Assembly: GCA_021397835.1 (NCBI GenBank)
Contig: JAJFZO010000229.1
Location: 744,001-808,000, forward strand
Reading direction: 5' to 3'
DNA from: Moringa oleifera
Lineage: Eukaryota; Streptophyta; Magnoliopsida; Brassicales; Moringaceae
DNA length: 64,000 nt
Part shown: positions 14,275 through 28,166 of the stretch, piece by piece
Position numbering within the stretch: position 1 is the first letter of the stretch
Layout: every line of letters begins with the position of its first letter
Notes under the pieces: generated by a model
What the model was told of the DNA's origin: nothing
What the model saw: the letters and a program-made list of their open reading frames with translations, nothing else
Databases searched by the model: none
Translations under genes and position numbers: made by a program

Positions 14275-17200
14275 TCAAGTGAGTTGATATGACCGAGCTT
14301 CATTTTCTTGTCCTATGGACTTCAGCCCCAGAAATTGTCCAATATCATGTTCTCCAAGAGGCTGAAACTCATTTTGCAGACCAACAGCAAACTCTTCCGG
14401 TCGAGCTGCACCGTTTTGGAAATAGTCTGCAATCTAACATTGCAAATGCCAAAATATAAAATATTTATAGTCAATGTGCATTCACAAAAGGTTATCTTTA
14501 GAAAAACCAAGTCAAAAGCTAGAATTTCGGCAATTGCCAATATATTGTGTCTATATCACTTTGTTGCTACATGCTCATGCAAAAAGCTTTGTATATGTTA
14601 GCAACATGTTCCATTTGCTGCATAAGTCTAGCAAAGATCAAGCAAATAAGATCTAATCTTTTGCTTTATTAAGTAGTTTGAATTTGATCAAGAATAATCT
14701 TTTAATTTAAATTTTAGATATGAACAATTCTTAATTTGAATTTTGAATTCAAATTTTAAGACATCTCGATAAGCACAATTTTAATTTTTTGTTGTTCACT
14801 TTTCTTCTACAAAACCTCCATCAATGAAATAAAAAAAGCAATTTCAAGCTTCAAAAATTCTCTTTCGTGTTTATCATTATTCTTCTTCCAAAAAAAAAAA
14901 GCAACAAAGTGGTATAGAGCTATTACTATTCCTAAATACTTCTCACCTATCTTTCCAAAAAAAAAAAACAAAAACTTATTCAATCACACCTCTAGTGTTT
15001 GATAGAACAAATTATCAAATGTAGACTGTTAGAATGAAAGTCTACCTTGATGTAAAGATCTGTAGGAATCTCTTGAATAAATATATAAAGTTTCAGCTTT
15101 ATCAAATAATCTAATTCTTGCACAAATCAAAAACCAAAAAAAAAAAAAAAAAACCAAAAAAAAAAACAAGAGCAACATTGTTTGTAACAATCTCATCCAT
15201 CATATTTAACAAAATAATGACAATGAAAACGTGAAGAAAATTTGAGATTTTTTGAAGTAAGAGAACAAAAGGAATGAAAGAGTCAAAGGAATGCAAGTGT
15301 TGAATTTGATCCGAGAATTTGAGATGCAAAAGATGAAAGAATTAGAAGTAATTAAGGATTATTTCATGTGACAAACTTTTCGATATTGTTAACAAAGTAA
15401 AAATCCTTGGTATTGATTTTTTTGATTTTAGAATTATTCAAAAAATTTTAATCACAATTCTTGAAATGTTTGAAGTTACAATTTCATCTTTGGAAAGCTT
15501 TAAAGATCTGCAAAGTATTATTTTCAAATAATTATTGAATGGCACAAAAACAAATAAGGCTTATGAAGTAAGAAAGATCTATGGAAGGTGCTTTTCAAGC
15601 CAAATCATAAAACAATAATGATTACAAAAACAACAAAAATAAAAACAAATTTGAAAGTTCTATAAGCAACCACAAAAACGGTCACAACAATAATAATCAA
15701 GTCTTTCCACCTTGACCAAATTACAAAAAAATCAATCATGCACAGAACAAGTATTGATGGAGGCTAGATACAAGATATCACAAGTGTGAGCAGTTATGAC
15801 ACGTGAAAAAAATAAGTAAATTCTAACAACAACAAGGAGAAACCAAAAATTTTGTTTAACAAGCTCAAGACGAGGAATTGTTTATGACATCGTGCTTTTC
15901 AAAATTGAAAATAAAGCATAACTTACACTAAAATGCAAAGAAATAGTGGCAATCAATGGTCGCAGAGGTTTGAAATTAATTTCTAATATCTCACATGTTC
16001 TTGAAATTAATTAAATTTTTTTTAGTGTTGGTTAGCTTTAGAAAAAAAATACATAAGATGCTATTTGAGGACAATCATTACTTGATTACTGATGGACAAA
16101 GCAAAGCAGTGTTTAAAGTCCAAATGAAAAGAAAAAAGTTTACTTTGAATATGATGAAAGAAGAACGAGCTGCAGCACATAAAAAAGACAATAATGTGAT
16201 ATTATGGCACAGAAAATTGGGTCACTCTCATCATAAACCCTACATTTTGAGGAAGACATACCTAAATTAAAGGAGAAGCTTTCTAAATGTGCTAGTTGTC
16301 AATACGAGAAGGAAATCAAGCTTCCTTTCCAACAAAACAAGGCTCAGAGGATTACATAAAAATTAGTTATAGTTCACATAGACATGACAACACCTTATAT
16401 CTCTTAATAGGATGAGATACTTGAGAAAAAAGGCTTACGAACAGAGGCTTTATAACAAAGGACCTCAAATCTGAAGCATGGCATAGCTATAAATAAGGAC
16501 GCAAAATTTTAAACACTTCAAGTTAAGATGTACAAAAAGATGAGAAATACAGTCAAATCCATTGCAAAACAAAAAATCAAAAATCATGACATCCCAACAA
16601 AGACACTTTAAGAGAGAAACAAGTTGATATATGCAGCAAAGAAGAGTGTTAATAAAATGCTTTATTTGTTGCATTATTTTAGCAAAGTAAATAAGATCTT
16701 ATCTTTTACTTAGTTTAAATTTTGGGTAAAAATAATCTTTGAATAATTCTTAATTTGAATTTTGAATTCAGATTTTAAGATATCTAGATAAGCATAATTT
16801 TAGTTTGTTAATTTTTTTTTTCTATAAATAAAATCTCCATCAATGAAACAAAGAAAGCAATTCTAAGTTTTAAGAATTCTGTATAGACCAACCAAAACAA
16901 AATCAAGTAAAAACAAAAATCATATATCTGCTTACATGATTTGCAAGAGACATGCCGCTTAAGGCTGCTGACTCTAGATTTGAACCCAGTAGCCAGTCAC
17001 CACATATGCCAGCTCTCCCATGAGGATCGAAGATGCATGGAACACCGGGAGTGTTAGTCGGAAGAGCTGCACCCCTGTACAAATAAACAAAGAAGAAATA
17101 AATACTAACATTGCCAGTTTCAGGAGTTCCATAAATTGTTTAACCAATGCAGACTTTCTCCTTCAAGCGCGCATATTTGATTAATATACAAAATTACTAG

Positions 17201-20200
17201 TTGCTCCAAAAGATCCAAAATGTTTCCAAATCTTAACACTATTGGGAAGAAGCATATCAGGAAAGTCAATCTAGAGCTAAAGATGAGTAAAAAGTATAGC
17301 TATCTAGGTTTAATTATGCATTTCTTTCTCAACTAACGATTTCAGCCCTCATGAAACAAATAGTTTTTAAGACCCAACTGAGTCACCATGAAGCAAATGA
17401 ATATAATAAGAAGGCATTCACAAGTTAAGTGATTAACAGAAGCTTCTTACCATAGCTGCACCCGGGTATAGAACGGTTTCGGAAGTGAGCCCTTTGCCAC
17501 TCCAAGTGCAGCCTCAACACCTTCAAGCATGGCTGTTTTCACCTTCTCTGCTGTGGCAGTTGGGATGTTTTCCTAAGAACATAATCATTGCAGTTGAAAA
17601 GCACTTAATGTAAGACTGAATAGCATAAATGTCATGGGAAATGAAACCAAAACGAATAAAATATTATGATACTTTATTCATAGAGTCAGTTCTCATTTTA
17701 ACAAGTAGGAATCAGCCACGAAAAACACCTTCATTTTCATTCAATCTAATCTCAAAATCCCCAATGCCCAAGCTAAAGACAGAAGTTTCAGGATTTGAGC
17801 TTGCACAAATTCGAGAACAGGTTGAAGCACTTTGGTCAGGCATTCATGTCTGAGTATAGATAACTAGATACAGATACATATGTATGAGCCCTAGCAAAAG
17901 AGGTCGAAGAACATATTATACAGAAGCCCAAAACTGACCTGTGGAACCTTGTTCTGCTTCCCATATGCTGCAGTGCTGAAGAAGGTCCAGCAACGAGGAC
18001 CATCACTTAGGAGAAATTTTGCAGAGTTATTTCCCATCCAAGACAGAGAATCAACTCCTCTAACAAAGGCTCCCTCGAAGGTCACTGCACCCCCTGCAAA
18101 AGGAAGGGGATCCTCAAATGCTGCCAGCAGTGCCCATATAGAACTCAGTTCCAGCCTCTAGAACATCAAAGATAAGACAAACAGTTTAAAGAAATTAAGC
18201 AAGGGAAAACTTAAATAAAGATAAAGCATAGGCTAGATCACATCAAACAAAATGGAGAATTCAGGGTTTACCTTCATTTGTCTAGCGATTAGAGGCAAGC
18301 CTGATGAAGAAAGCAAGCGATTTGCACATTTTCCTAAAGATACATGGCGAAATTGTTACAATAAAACTCAAACAGCATTACACAAGCACAGAGAAAAGCA
18401 GACAAATTCACAGTTGTATACTAGCACTGAAGGTTAAAAAAATCAACTATCTAAACTATTTTACAGACATATTGGAAAATTCAATCAAGGTACAGAAAGT
18501 AACAGTTCATATAGCAAAAATGAATAAACTAAAGCATCAAAGCCATTACGATCAAATTTGGGCGTCCATAAGGTTAACTGTACTAAACTAAATAATATTA
18601 TACACACACACACGAAAAATCAAACTAAGCAGAAAGATACATCCTTCGTATACTCTAGATACTGGCATAAGCTTCAGGGCAACTATCTGAAAGCCTAAGC
18701 TGCATATTCTTTTGAGCTTGCTAGTAATTTGTCTGTCATTGTCATATCCAATTTAGAGAAAAAAAAAGATGTACAAAGTTAAGACCGCTCTTTCCAACTC
18801 ATGTACTATCTATAGGAATCTGATATCTCAATGAATCAGTATACTTAACATATAATTGGATATCACTGATAACTCATAGACATATAATTAGATATTATAG
18901 ATAACTCCTACATATATAACATTTGGGAACTCAAGTAATTCTTAGATCAAACTTCAAAAAATTGTAGATCAGAAATTTACATATTGAATATCCTACTAGG
19001 AAAATAACTGTTTCCTCCCTCATGGTATAACATTGAAGAATCCCAACTCTTTTCCATAGGATGCCATAGAAAGTCCAATCAAGCCTAAACAAGAGGAGAG
19101 TTGCAGTAGGTTTGACATCAATGTAAAACTATAGTCAGATCTTATGAACATAAACCAAGAAGAAAGTGGTCATGCCGGAAGTAAGATCTCAAGTGAGCGC
19201 TGTTATATGTATTTTTTGGGCATGTTGGTCCAGCAGGCTGTGGAAATGAAATGGGAATTTGATAGGATAACATGCTCAAAGGATAGGACTTCCAAAAGGA
19301 AGAGGGAACTCCGATGCTCAAGTCAGTAATAAATCAAATTGTTAGAAGAGTTTTCAGCGTCATTTACAAAATGCATACTTGGATATTTATAGGCGAGACA
19401 ATTCATTTCTATGAGGGACTCTTATGTGGAGGAATTAAGTTGCCCATTCTATCAGGGGAGATCCAATTTTTGGTGCATGTCAAGGTTGAATCATGAGGGA
19501 ACTCAGATAATGATGCTTGCAGGTTAAGCTAGTGCTGCACTTTGATATCAACCAACATCCCTCGAGGACTAAAGTAGGTCCCTAGTTATCTTGGGAGTCT
19601 TTCTCCTTTCTCCACTTGTTCTACTGAACTTAATGCCATATGTGAGGTGCAGATCTTGGTGTATCACTTCCCCGCCCCCCAACTTTCACACCAACACAAG
19701 CCTCAATTCCACGGTGAAAGTTTTATGTTATTGCTTGTTTTCTATCAGTCTATGTCAGTTAGTAGTTGCATTGGCATTCATTCAATTCACCATCCTGTTG
19801 CTCTCCTTTCTTTCTTCCGACCTCTTATTCTCTTCTTCTTTCCCTTCCCACATCTTTCTCCCTTATTTGTCTTTATTTTCTTCCTTGCATCTTCCTTCCG
19901 CATTGTTAGCTAGAAGCTGAGCTTCCTTTTCTGTTTCAACTTCTTTAAGCCACAACTACTAATGCAAATCTAAGTCACTAAACTGACTTCACAGAGGCAG
20001 GTGTCAGACGCAAACAATCAATATATAATCAGCCAAACAGTATTCGATCTAAAAACCAGCAAATGAACTGTTTAAAAAAAAAGGGAAGAAAGAAAGAAGG
20101 GAGCACGTAGGGAAACCTAACTGAACAAGCATCAAATCATCACACAAACAAAAAGACATAAGGTTTACGTGCCTCGGCAATGTGCCTACACTACAGCCTA

Positions 20201-23200
20201 ACCTCTCTGAGCAAAAGACTCCATATATCCACTCAAGAATCACAGTTTCAATCGAGTTTACAGAGGATCAGAGAAAACCTGATGCACAACTCTTTAAGCT
20301 TAATCTAAGAGCTTTTGGCTGATCAATCTCAAGTGAATTTGGCTCAGATTTGATCGACAACAAGCTACTTACAAAACCCAATCCCAAGCTGATCTCACAA
20401 GTCTCTCCTATCCCTCAATTTCCTGCTCAATTGCTTTCTCTTTCTTGCATGGCGAAGAACATAACAAACCCCAGCTTATATAGGTAGTTAAATCTGTTAG
20501 CTGACATGGCCAAGCATGCTGCACAACTAGCAATCAACCAGTGCCAGCTTCAGCTTCAGCTTCACTCTCAAGTGACACCCATCCCAGCCTTGCACACTCA
20601 GCATGATCACTTAATACAACCGACCTGGACACCACCCATTGTTGAACACCACCTTAGACCAACTGCACCACAGCAGAATATGATCAACTGACCCCCCTTG
20701 CTTCTTAGGAAGAAAGAGAGGGAAGATGATAGTAAACAGATGCTTTCTGGATGGTCCTCCACCCAACTAAGTGATATTTAAAGTTCTCTCCCAAACTACC
20801 CCATATAAACTACCTTTATAACTTCTCCAATCTGATTGCAACCTCCTGTAGAATAAGGAAAAGAGACATTAAGTACACTGACAAACTGGATAAGGTGCTT
20901 TTAATCAGAGTCAACTTCTCACCCTTGGATAAATACAACCTCTTCCATCCCACTAGTTTTCTCTCAAAACGCTCCACAATCAAATTCCATATGGCTTTGT
21001 CCTTGTGCCTAGCCCCCAGTGGCAACCCTAAATAATTCATGGGCAAAGCTCCCAACCTACGCTCCAACACACTAGCCAAGCCCTCACCATCCATGCCCTC
21101 TCCAATGCGAATGAGCTCACTCTTTCCCAATTTCACTGTCAACCCTGACACTGCCTCAAACCTGAGAAGAACCCATCGTAAATTCACTAGTTGATCTTCA
21201 TCAGCCCCGCAGAAAATAATGGTATCTTCTGCAAATAAGAGGTGAAACACCTCCACCTCATTCTCCCCGTAACTGCCAAAAGACTAGCCTGAGATACCCT
21301 TGCCAACATTCAGTCTAGAGCTTCCATTACCAAAATGAATAGTCCCCTTGTCTCAGACCTCTAGTTGTTTTGAAGAATCTAATCGGTCCGCCATTCACTA
21401 ATATAAAAAAGGTGGCTAATGAAATACACATCCACGCCATCGCCCTACACACCTTACTCTCCTCAACAAGCACAATAGGAAGTCTCATGTCACATGATTG
21501 TACATCTTTTCCATCTAGTTTACATAACACATGGTACTCTCTTTTCAATCTGATTATCCACCACTTCATTGGCAAAAAATGCCGCATCCAATATTTATCA
21601 CCTTTCTACAAATGCATTCTATACAGGACTCATTACAATATCCGCCACACAGCGTAGTCTCACGGCCAACACCGTAGCGATCACTTCATAGATGCTTCCC
21701 TCCCAGCTGATAGGTCGAAAATCTCTAATATCGCGTACCCCTACCTTCTTTAAAACCAAAGTGTCATTTATCAGATTCACAAATTTTTCAGTCTCATAAA
21801 ACTCTTGAAAGAGTTGTAAAAACTCACTTTTCATAGTCTCCCATTGGCTCTTAAGGAAAGCCATAATGAATCCATCTGGTCTATATGTCTTATACTCCTC
21901 ACACTCCATCAAAGCACATTGTATCTTATTTTCCTCGAACGGTCTTTCAATCCACCCTTGCAAATCTCTACTAATCTCTTTGAACTCAAATCCGTCCAAA
22001 CTTGATTGCCAACCTCGATCCTCACCCTACAATTTTTTATAGAAGCTACTGACTTGATCTTTCACTTGTGCAAGGTCCATAACCTCCTCGCCGTCTATTA
22101 CGAACGAGTGAATGAAATTCTACCTTCTGTTCCCGTTAGCAACTCTATAAAAAAATTGTGTTATGATCACTCTCTTTTAACCATAAAGCCCTAGACTTCT
22201 GTCGTTATGAGATCTCCTCTATCCTAGCACAAGTCACCCACTCCTCCACTTTGTCAGCCCACTGAGCTATGAGTTCCTCATCTTGCTCCCCGTCATCACT
22301 CTTGCATCCAGGTCTACCAATTCAACCCACAATCGCATCTTATCAAAAGCCACATTCCCTGCTTGCTCCTTGTTCCACCCCCTTAATTTTCTTCTCAAAT
22401 CTTACAATTTGGTAGCCAACATATAACGTGTATGCCCATCTGCTCAAATTTCATCCCACTCTCCCTTAACCATCTCAACAGAACCATTCACCTGGAGTCA
22501 TATTCTGAAAACAAAATAGTGTAGGACACCACTGAATCCCATCCATTTCTAGCATAATAGGATTATGATCTAACACAAGCTGGATAAGAAGTCTTTAATT
22601 CATGTTAGGAAACTCGTCCTTCCATTGACTAGATATGAGAAAACAATCAATCCGCGAGTGTATCGAGTTATCTCTCAAACTAGACCACATGAAATCTCCA
22701 CCTTGCATTGGTCAGTCCCTCATCCCCAACTCAACAATTATGTCATGAAAATCCCTCATCTCTGTTAACCTTCCACCACTATCCATCCTTTCATGCGCAT
22801 ACAAGCTCATATTAAAATCCCCTTCAATCACCCATGGCCAATTTCTTTGTCTCCTACCTTCCCTTAACTCCTCTCATACCCTTATTCTACTCTCACTATT
22901 CCCCTGCCCATGCACTCTCGTAAACATCCACTCCATCCCCGTCTCCTCCCTACGTAGCAAAATGGAAATTGATTCCTCCCTACACCAGCTATTAATGCAT
23001 CGACAAGTTTTATCATTCCACATAACTAGAATGCCTCATGAGCATCCTCCAATCGACAGCACCCGCCACCCAACCACTCTACTTCCCTACATGCTTCTCA
23101 CAATTCCCTCGTTCATATATTCTATTTGAGTTTCCTATATGCAAACTACGTCCGCTTTCAACCTTCCCCAATGCATGTTTAATCAATACCTGCTTTTAAT

Positions 23201-26200
23201 ACTATTTAACCCCCTCACATTCCATGAAATAATTTTAAACATCAACTAAATTGGCACCTCCCATCTCCCACTTTTCTCATAATTGACGTTGATTGATTAG
23301 TGAGCATTAGAGCTAAATGCTCGATTCTTATTTTCATTCTTCTAGTAAAACCTCAAAGAAAGGATAGTGTGGATTCTCCTTGGATGGAACTATGAGCCTA
23401 GATGAGGATTCCCATGAGATCGGGTTTTACCTTCTGATTGAAGCCTCCTAATTAGATATGTTTATGTTCCTTAAGATCTCCCTTTCATAACTTAACCCCA
23501 ACTCATGGAAGTATCTTGTAGCATTTATGAGAATCCTAAATCAGTCCTAAAAAAGCCAATAACAACACCTCAAAGCTCCTTAAGGAGGCCTCATCCTCCT
23601 TAAAAATGGGATAACACCTACTCCATGACAAATCATATGGAGGGGTTGAGGACTCAGCACAGCTCAAAGCTAGATGAGAGCTAAATGGACTCCAGTTGGC
23701 TAAACAAGGGAAGAATTAAAAAGATTTTGAGCAAAATAATAAGCAGATTCAAATCTCCCAAAGAAGGGAGACCTAGAAATAGGACAACAATGAATCATGT
23801 GCTAATAAAAGGGAAATTGTCATTGTGAACCTAGGAGGCATTATCTCTCAAGTCAGACTACTCAAATAAGGTAATGAAAAGCTGATAAACTTGACCTACC
23901 AAGGTCCCTGCAACCCATTTTTCAACAGCAGGCTTGTGGTTCTAAACACTTTGCTAGACAGGCTCAACCAGAAAGCAAAGAAATACCTAGTCTTCCGCTT
24001 CTTGAAGGACAAAGGCACCTCCATTTTCCTTGTTGTTCCTGGGACTGAAATACCACCAACCAACCTCACCAGGGTTACTTTTGACAAAAAAGAATTAGAA
24101 AAATAAGGGGATTAAAGGTGCCCTGCTCCTAACTCATATAAGACTCCCATAAAGGTCATGAGTTACCCCTATGAATTGGGAGTGTGTTGTGAAAGCAAGA
24201 TATCAAGGAACCTACAAAAATGTAACAGAAAAGGATGACTTGGAATGTGGAATCTGACCTCCAAAGCATCCTCAAAAAGGTTCAAGGCTCGATCCAAGGA
24301 GAATGCATTCAGTCCCTTTCATGAGGTGCTATTACTAAATAAAACTAGGAATCAAGTATTTAACTCCAGTGCGTGCTTCCTAATCTATCACTGTCAATGA
24401 CCAATGTTATGGCACTAAAAGACACTGTATCTACAGTGGAATATGAAGACAAAACAAAATGATGGAAACATAACTAGAATGCCTGAGAACAAAAAGCAGT
24501 AAATGACTTACTACAATGACAAAAATCAGAGAATTCGGCCTGCGAAAGGAGCGAGAAACTGGCAGAGAGAGAGAGAGAGTGAGAAAAAGCATAAGCAAGG
24601 AAGAAGGAAACAAGGAAAATGACAAGAAATAGAGCAAGAGAGAGAGAGGGAGAGAGAGAGAGAGAGAAAGAAAGAAGAAGCACGCACCAGGGAAAAGAAA
24701 AAGAGGAAAAACAGGCCAAAAATAGAAAATTTAGGGAAAAATGCAAGGAAGAAAAGAAAGAAACAAAAAGGGAAAGATGCATGAAAGAAAAAAAGAAGAA
24801 AATAAGGGAAGAGAAGCGAAAAAGAAAGGCTCAAAATGTGAAATTGAAAAGAAGCCAACATGAACTACACGGTAAAAGAAAGACAAAACAGCAACACTCA
24901 ACTTTCACCTCAGTATGAAGCCTTTTCCCAACGTGACATTTTGGGGACAGGTGATATACCTAGATCTCACCCCAAATGTGGCATGATATTAAGCAAATCA
25001 TGTGGAGAAAGCAGAACTCCAAAAACAACTAGGAACCTATCCAATCATAAAGGGATCTTGGTTGATAACCAAACGCAACAAAACATTATGCAACTTCCCT
25101 CGCGATGCTATCCTTACATGTAGCCACCAAAAACTAGGTCTCCCCTAACAGGCCAGGCGATTTAAATCCCCCATACAAAAGTCTCATATAGAAAATACCT
25201 AGGCAGGCATCCTATAAATGACACTGAAAACTCTTCTCACAATTTGCTCCATTACTGATTTGAGATATCAGAGTTTTCCTCTCCTTTTTGCAGTCCTACC
25301 TTATGAGAAGCTTATCCCAGTCTCAGACCTCTCATTTCATTTCCACAACCATTGGTCAAACATTTTGACAAGCATGCCCAAAAAACACTTATAGAAAGTA
25401 TATCATACTTTTAAGTACTGAAAGAAGGAGAGCATTCTGGTTCAATTCTGGCTAGAGATTTTCTAACAAGCTCAATATAGAGAGGTAAAGAAAGTCATAA
25501 ACCAAATCACAATACTCAATGCACAATGGGAAATCCGTATGCCCATCATGGTTATAGATGATAGTATCATATATCTCCTTATCAAGACAAAAGATCAAGA
25601 ACAAAGCAGCATCCTGTGAGTCACAGTATTACAATGCATACAGAATCTAAATACAATGCCAATACACCAAGCAATAGCAAACTTGAAAGTGGAAAGCAAG
25701 CATGGAGCTAGTAAGTCACCATTATGAGCAATGACAATTGCATCAAACTGTCCTCGAGTTTCTCCATTCTCACTTAAGTGCCACATCCCATTGAATGGCT
25801 CAAGCTTACTTATCCAACAAGGTCTCACCACATGGACCATGCAAGTCTGCAAGAAAGATCAAAACCTAATCAGCTCTGACCTAAGATATCTTCACCAAAA
25901 GTAGAATGCCCAATATTAGAACGAGAAGAGAACTTTACTATTTCTATAATAATTATTCATCATTGAAATATAATACTTAAAAGGTACCTGAAAAAATGAA
26001 GAAAAAGTGAGTAAAAATGAAAGGTTGTCTCTTCCGTATGAATAAAAATATAATATAACATAGCCAGTTTGATGCCTTATGAAGTTTTGTGCTACATTTA
26101 GCCTAAGTATTAAGTTGTCATTATCCAACATGATATTTATACCACAATGCAAGTGTCCAACTATGATGTGCACACATTTACTGCTTCTTCATTTGTTCAA

Positions 26201-28166
26201 CAGAAAAATAATTTTTAGTTCCTCTTTTCTCCTAAAGAAGGATCCAAAGAACCAGATGGAACAAAAAATTAAACAAAGATTAATCACCTGCAATAATATT
26301 GAGTCAGCAAAAGGGCGCATCCCATGAACCGCTACATATCTAGTGGGTGAAGGAGAAAGTGGAACAAATTGACCACCCGCTTCAAGTTCTCCAACAAGAC
26401 CTTGCCACTGGCGGATTAAACCTTTCTCCAACCAACCATTAACCAACTCACCAAACCTAGAGTCACTAACATTGAAGAACTGAGCTGCATGATCAAATAT
26501 CAATGGTTGAGGATCAATTACCCTAGTTCCCATTCTTCCTCCAAGACCATGCATCCCCTAAATCAATACAAAATGGGAAACTTCATCAGTAAAAAATCTG
26601 CCTTGCTCCAGCACTACAAATTTCAGCGCGGATGAAAATTATAATAACTGTTCCTTCTCAAGGAAATAATAAAAAATAAAAATCAATCAATGTTAAACAG
26701 AACACTCCTTTAAGTTGAGCACTAGATTGAAATAAAGGATGAGACTGAGTTTAAGTTGCCCGAGAAGAGGATCCCTTTTAGATATTCTTCTAATGCAGCA
26801 TGTAAATCTCTCAAGAGCTTCCCCTTCTTTTCTTTTGCTTCTACTTTTTGCTCAAACCTTTTCCAAGATCCATTGGGATGTCAAAACATAAAAGATGGAA
26901 GGAAATGATTGAATTACTTTCTAATCAATTTTTCCAACAGCATTCGAAAAATCTCCTTTTCTTCCTAAAAGATCAAATAGAGTCAAGAAACCAATTAGAG
27001 CAAAGAAGTGAATTTAAAAGAAAAATAGGACTTGATCTTTTAGGACACTAGCTCCACCGAGCCTATTACAAGAGCTAAACTTTTTGTATCATACTGTCCA
27101 CTTTCTAGAAAACAAAACAGGGCATGAAAATGCTAAAGATAAAAACTGATGAACCAGTAGCTGAAATCATATACGAGGAATTGGCTTACTTAAGGATAAT
27201 AGTGGATCTCTGATTGAAGAAAAAAAAAAGGATAATAGTGGATCAAAACATATAACTAAACATATCAAGACCAGAAAAAAGGCGGAAAATGTTTCAGTGA
27301 CCACCCCATAATTAATCAAAAGAGTAACACGTTGCAGTTTTAAGTGATTAATAGATAACTTACCAACTTCCATAAATGATTCAGAAATCAGAATTCAAGA
27401 ATCTTTTTAGCATCAAAACGTTCTACAGTTCAGGAGAAGTGAAGAACTTCTAAAGAACCCCACAAACAACATCGCAAACACTTGCAACAACTCATGCCAA
27501 CAAAATAGAGTAACTGGAATAATTTCAAATACTTTCTATTTTCGGCCACATTGGCAAAAGCTCATGGCGATTCTCCACTTTGCCATTTAAGAACTTAACT
27601 AACTGCAACCAGATTCAGCTAAGGTTGCTAAACGGTGAAAGCTTAAAATTAAACGAGACTACTTTATTTGCAGCACTTTACATTACACTCGACAATGTAA
27701 CCATTCTATTAGCAGTCAAGAGAATATAAAACACCTATAGTCGCTCCAAACCACATAAGACCAGAAAAAACTCTACAAGAACAAACTGACTAACCGTATC
27801 AAAAACCGTAGACCGGACCCCTCGCTTCTCCAAGGTCAAAGCACAGACAAGACCTGCCATTCCTCCACCGATAATCCCCACATGCGGGTCACCATAGACC
27901 GGTGCAGTGAAGACAACTTGCTCTTGTGTAAACGTCTTTTTAAGAATGGACCTCCTAGAGGTGCCATAGGGTGATCTCTTGCGGCTTCTCGAGGCGGGTT
28001 TTTGTGGGTTACTAGTGGGTTTTTTGCTGGGTTTTGGTCTGGGTTGCGAGCTGCAGGTTATGATTGGACTTCTGTTGGAGAAATGCAGGTTTGAGGGCTT
28101 TGTTGGGGTTTTGAGTTTGAGAGGTTGGAGAAATGAACAAGAAGCAGGGAGAAAACAAGAGGCCAT
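14275..28166 (-). CDS. FAD/NAD(P)-binding oxidoreductase, renalase-like, plastid-targeted
   Basis: Eight coding exons on the minus strand: 28166-27795, 26557-26288, 25846-25720, 18333-18272, 18157-17939, 17572-17451, 17074-16936 and 14433-14275. All borders are GT-AG and phases agree, giving 489 residues. Residues 1 to about 45 are rich in Ser, Pro and Lys and look like a plastid transit peptide. The Rossmann FAD-binding motif GIIGGGMAGL is at residues 97-106, followed by an acidic residue in TLEKRG. Later blocks VVRPCWISKLEPFNGMWHL and GICGDWLLGSNLESA are typical of the plant renalase-like/amine-oxidase-type family; the second, near the C end, would contact FAD. The substrate is unknown. The gene is probably the orthologue of Arabidopsis AT3G04650 (from memory). 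Its 14-kb length is caused by transposons in introns 3 and 7. A 3' untranslated region probably extends to about 13500. A Gly codon is split across the 7.4-kb intron. Confidence 0.92.
14596..16880 (+). mobile_element. Ty1-copia element, internally deleted, in intron 7 of the oxidoreductase gene
   Basis: Two related direct repeats, 14596 to about 14907 and 16647-16880, both begin TGTTA and look like LTRs. A degenerate copia primer-binding site, TGGTATAGAGC, follows the first at 14910-14920. The interior reads in broken frames as a UBN2-type gag (about 14985-15560), then as the protease/GAG-pre-integrase join (LFEDNHYLITDG at 16056, WHRKLGH at 16204) and the start of integrase. Reverse transcriptase and RNase H are missing; the whole element is only 2.3 kb. 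GTATA occurs just before the first LTR (14591-14595) and just after the last recognisable LTR base (16881-16885), a likely target-site duplication. However, the 3' LTR stops about 50 bases short of the 5' LTR and lacks the usual CA end. The element runs antisense to the host gene. Confidence 0.85.
20040..20690 (-). mobile_element. Possible solo LTR in intron 3
   Basis: On the minus strand a TATA-like CCTATATAAG (about 20474-20483) is followed some 290 bases on by GTAGGCACATTGCCGAGGCA (about 20170-20190) and a T-rich stretch. The second block resembles a sequence recurrent in the U5 part of plant LTR retrotransposon LTRs, as I recall it. No coding interior or convincing primer-binding site adjoins it, so it may be a solo LTR. 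The ends are not resolved: I found no matching TG/CA ends with a target duplication. The stretch is clearly richer in GC than the surrounding intron. Confidence 0.4.
20730..23242 (-). mobile_element. LINE (L1-type) ORF2 remnant in intron 3
   Basis: Reading the minus strand, ORF2 starts at 23242 with MFKIISWNVRGL, the usual opening of a plant L1 endonuclease domain. Endonuclease-like sequence (a GDFN block, then WSSLRDNSIHSRID) runs to about 22440 in broken frames. Reverse transcriptase follows in three pieces, about 21999-21619, 21587-21327 and 21256-20816. Visible blocks are RPISW, RGLRQGD and LLFAEDTIIFC; the last replaces the first Asp of the catalytic FADD with Glu. The end is near FIWGSLGENFKYHLVGW at about 20740-20790; no RNase H part is seen. 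Stops and frameshifts are frequent, so it is dead. It lies in the same orientation as the host gene and makes up a third of the 7.4-kb intron. Confidence 0.85.
24540..24850 (+). repeat. Polypurine tract with GA microsatellites, intron 3
   Basis: About 300 bases are nearly all A and G on the + strand, with (GA)n runs near 24566-24580 and 24638-24666. Open frames here simply encode Arg, Glu and Lys on one strand and Ser, Phe and Leu on the other, and are not genes. On the transcribed (minus) strand it is a long polypyrimidine stretch. Confidence 0.85.

Noticed and set aside
24431..24918. Several 68-111 codon frames
   Set aside because: All arise from the polypurine tract and are low-complexity artefacts.
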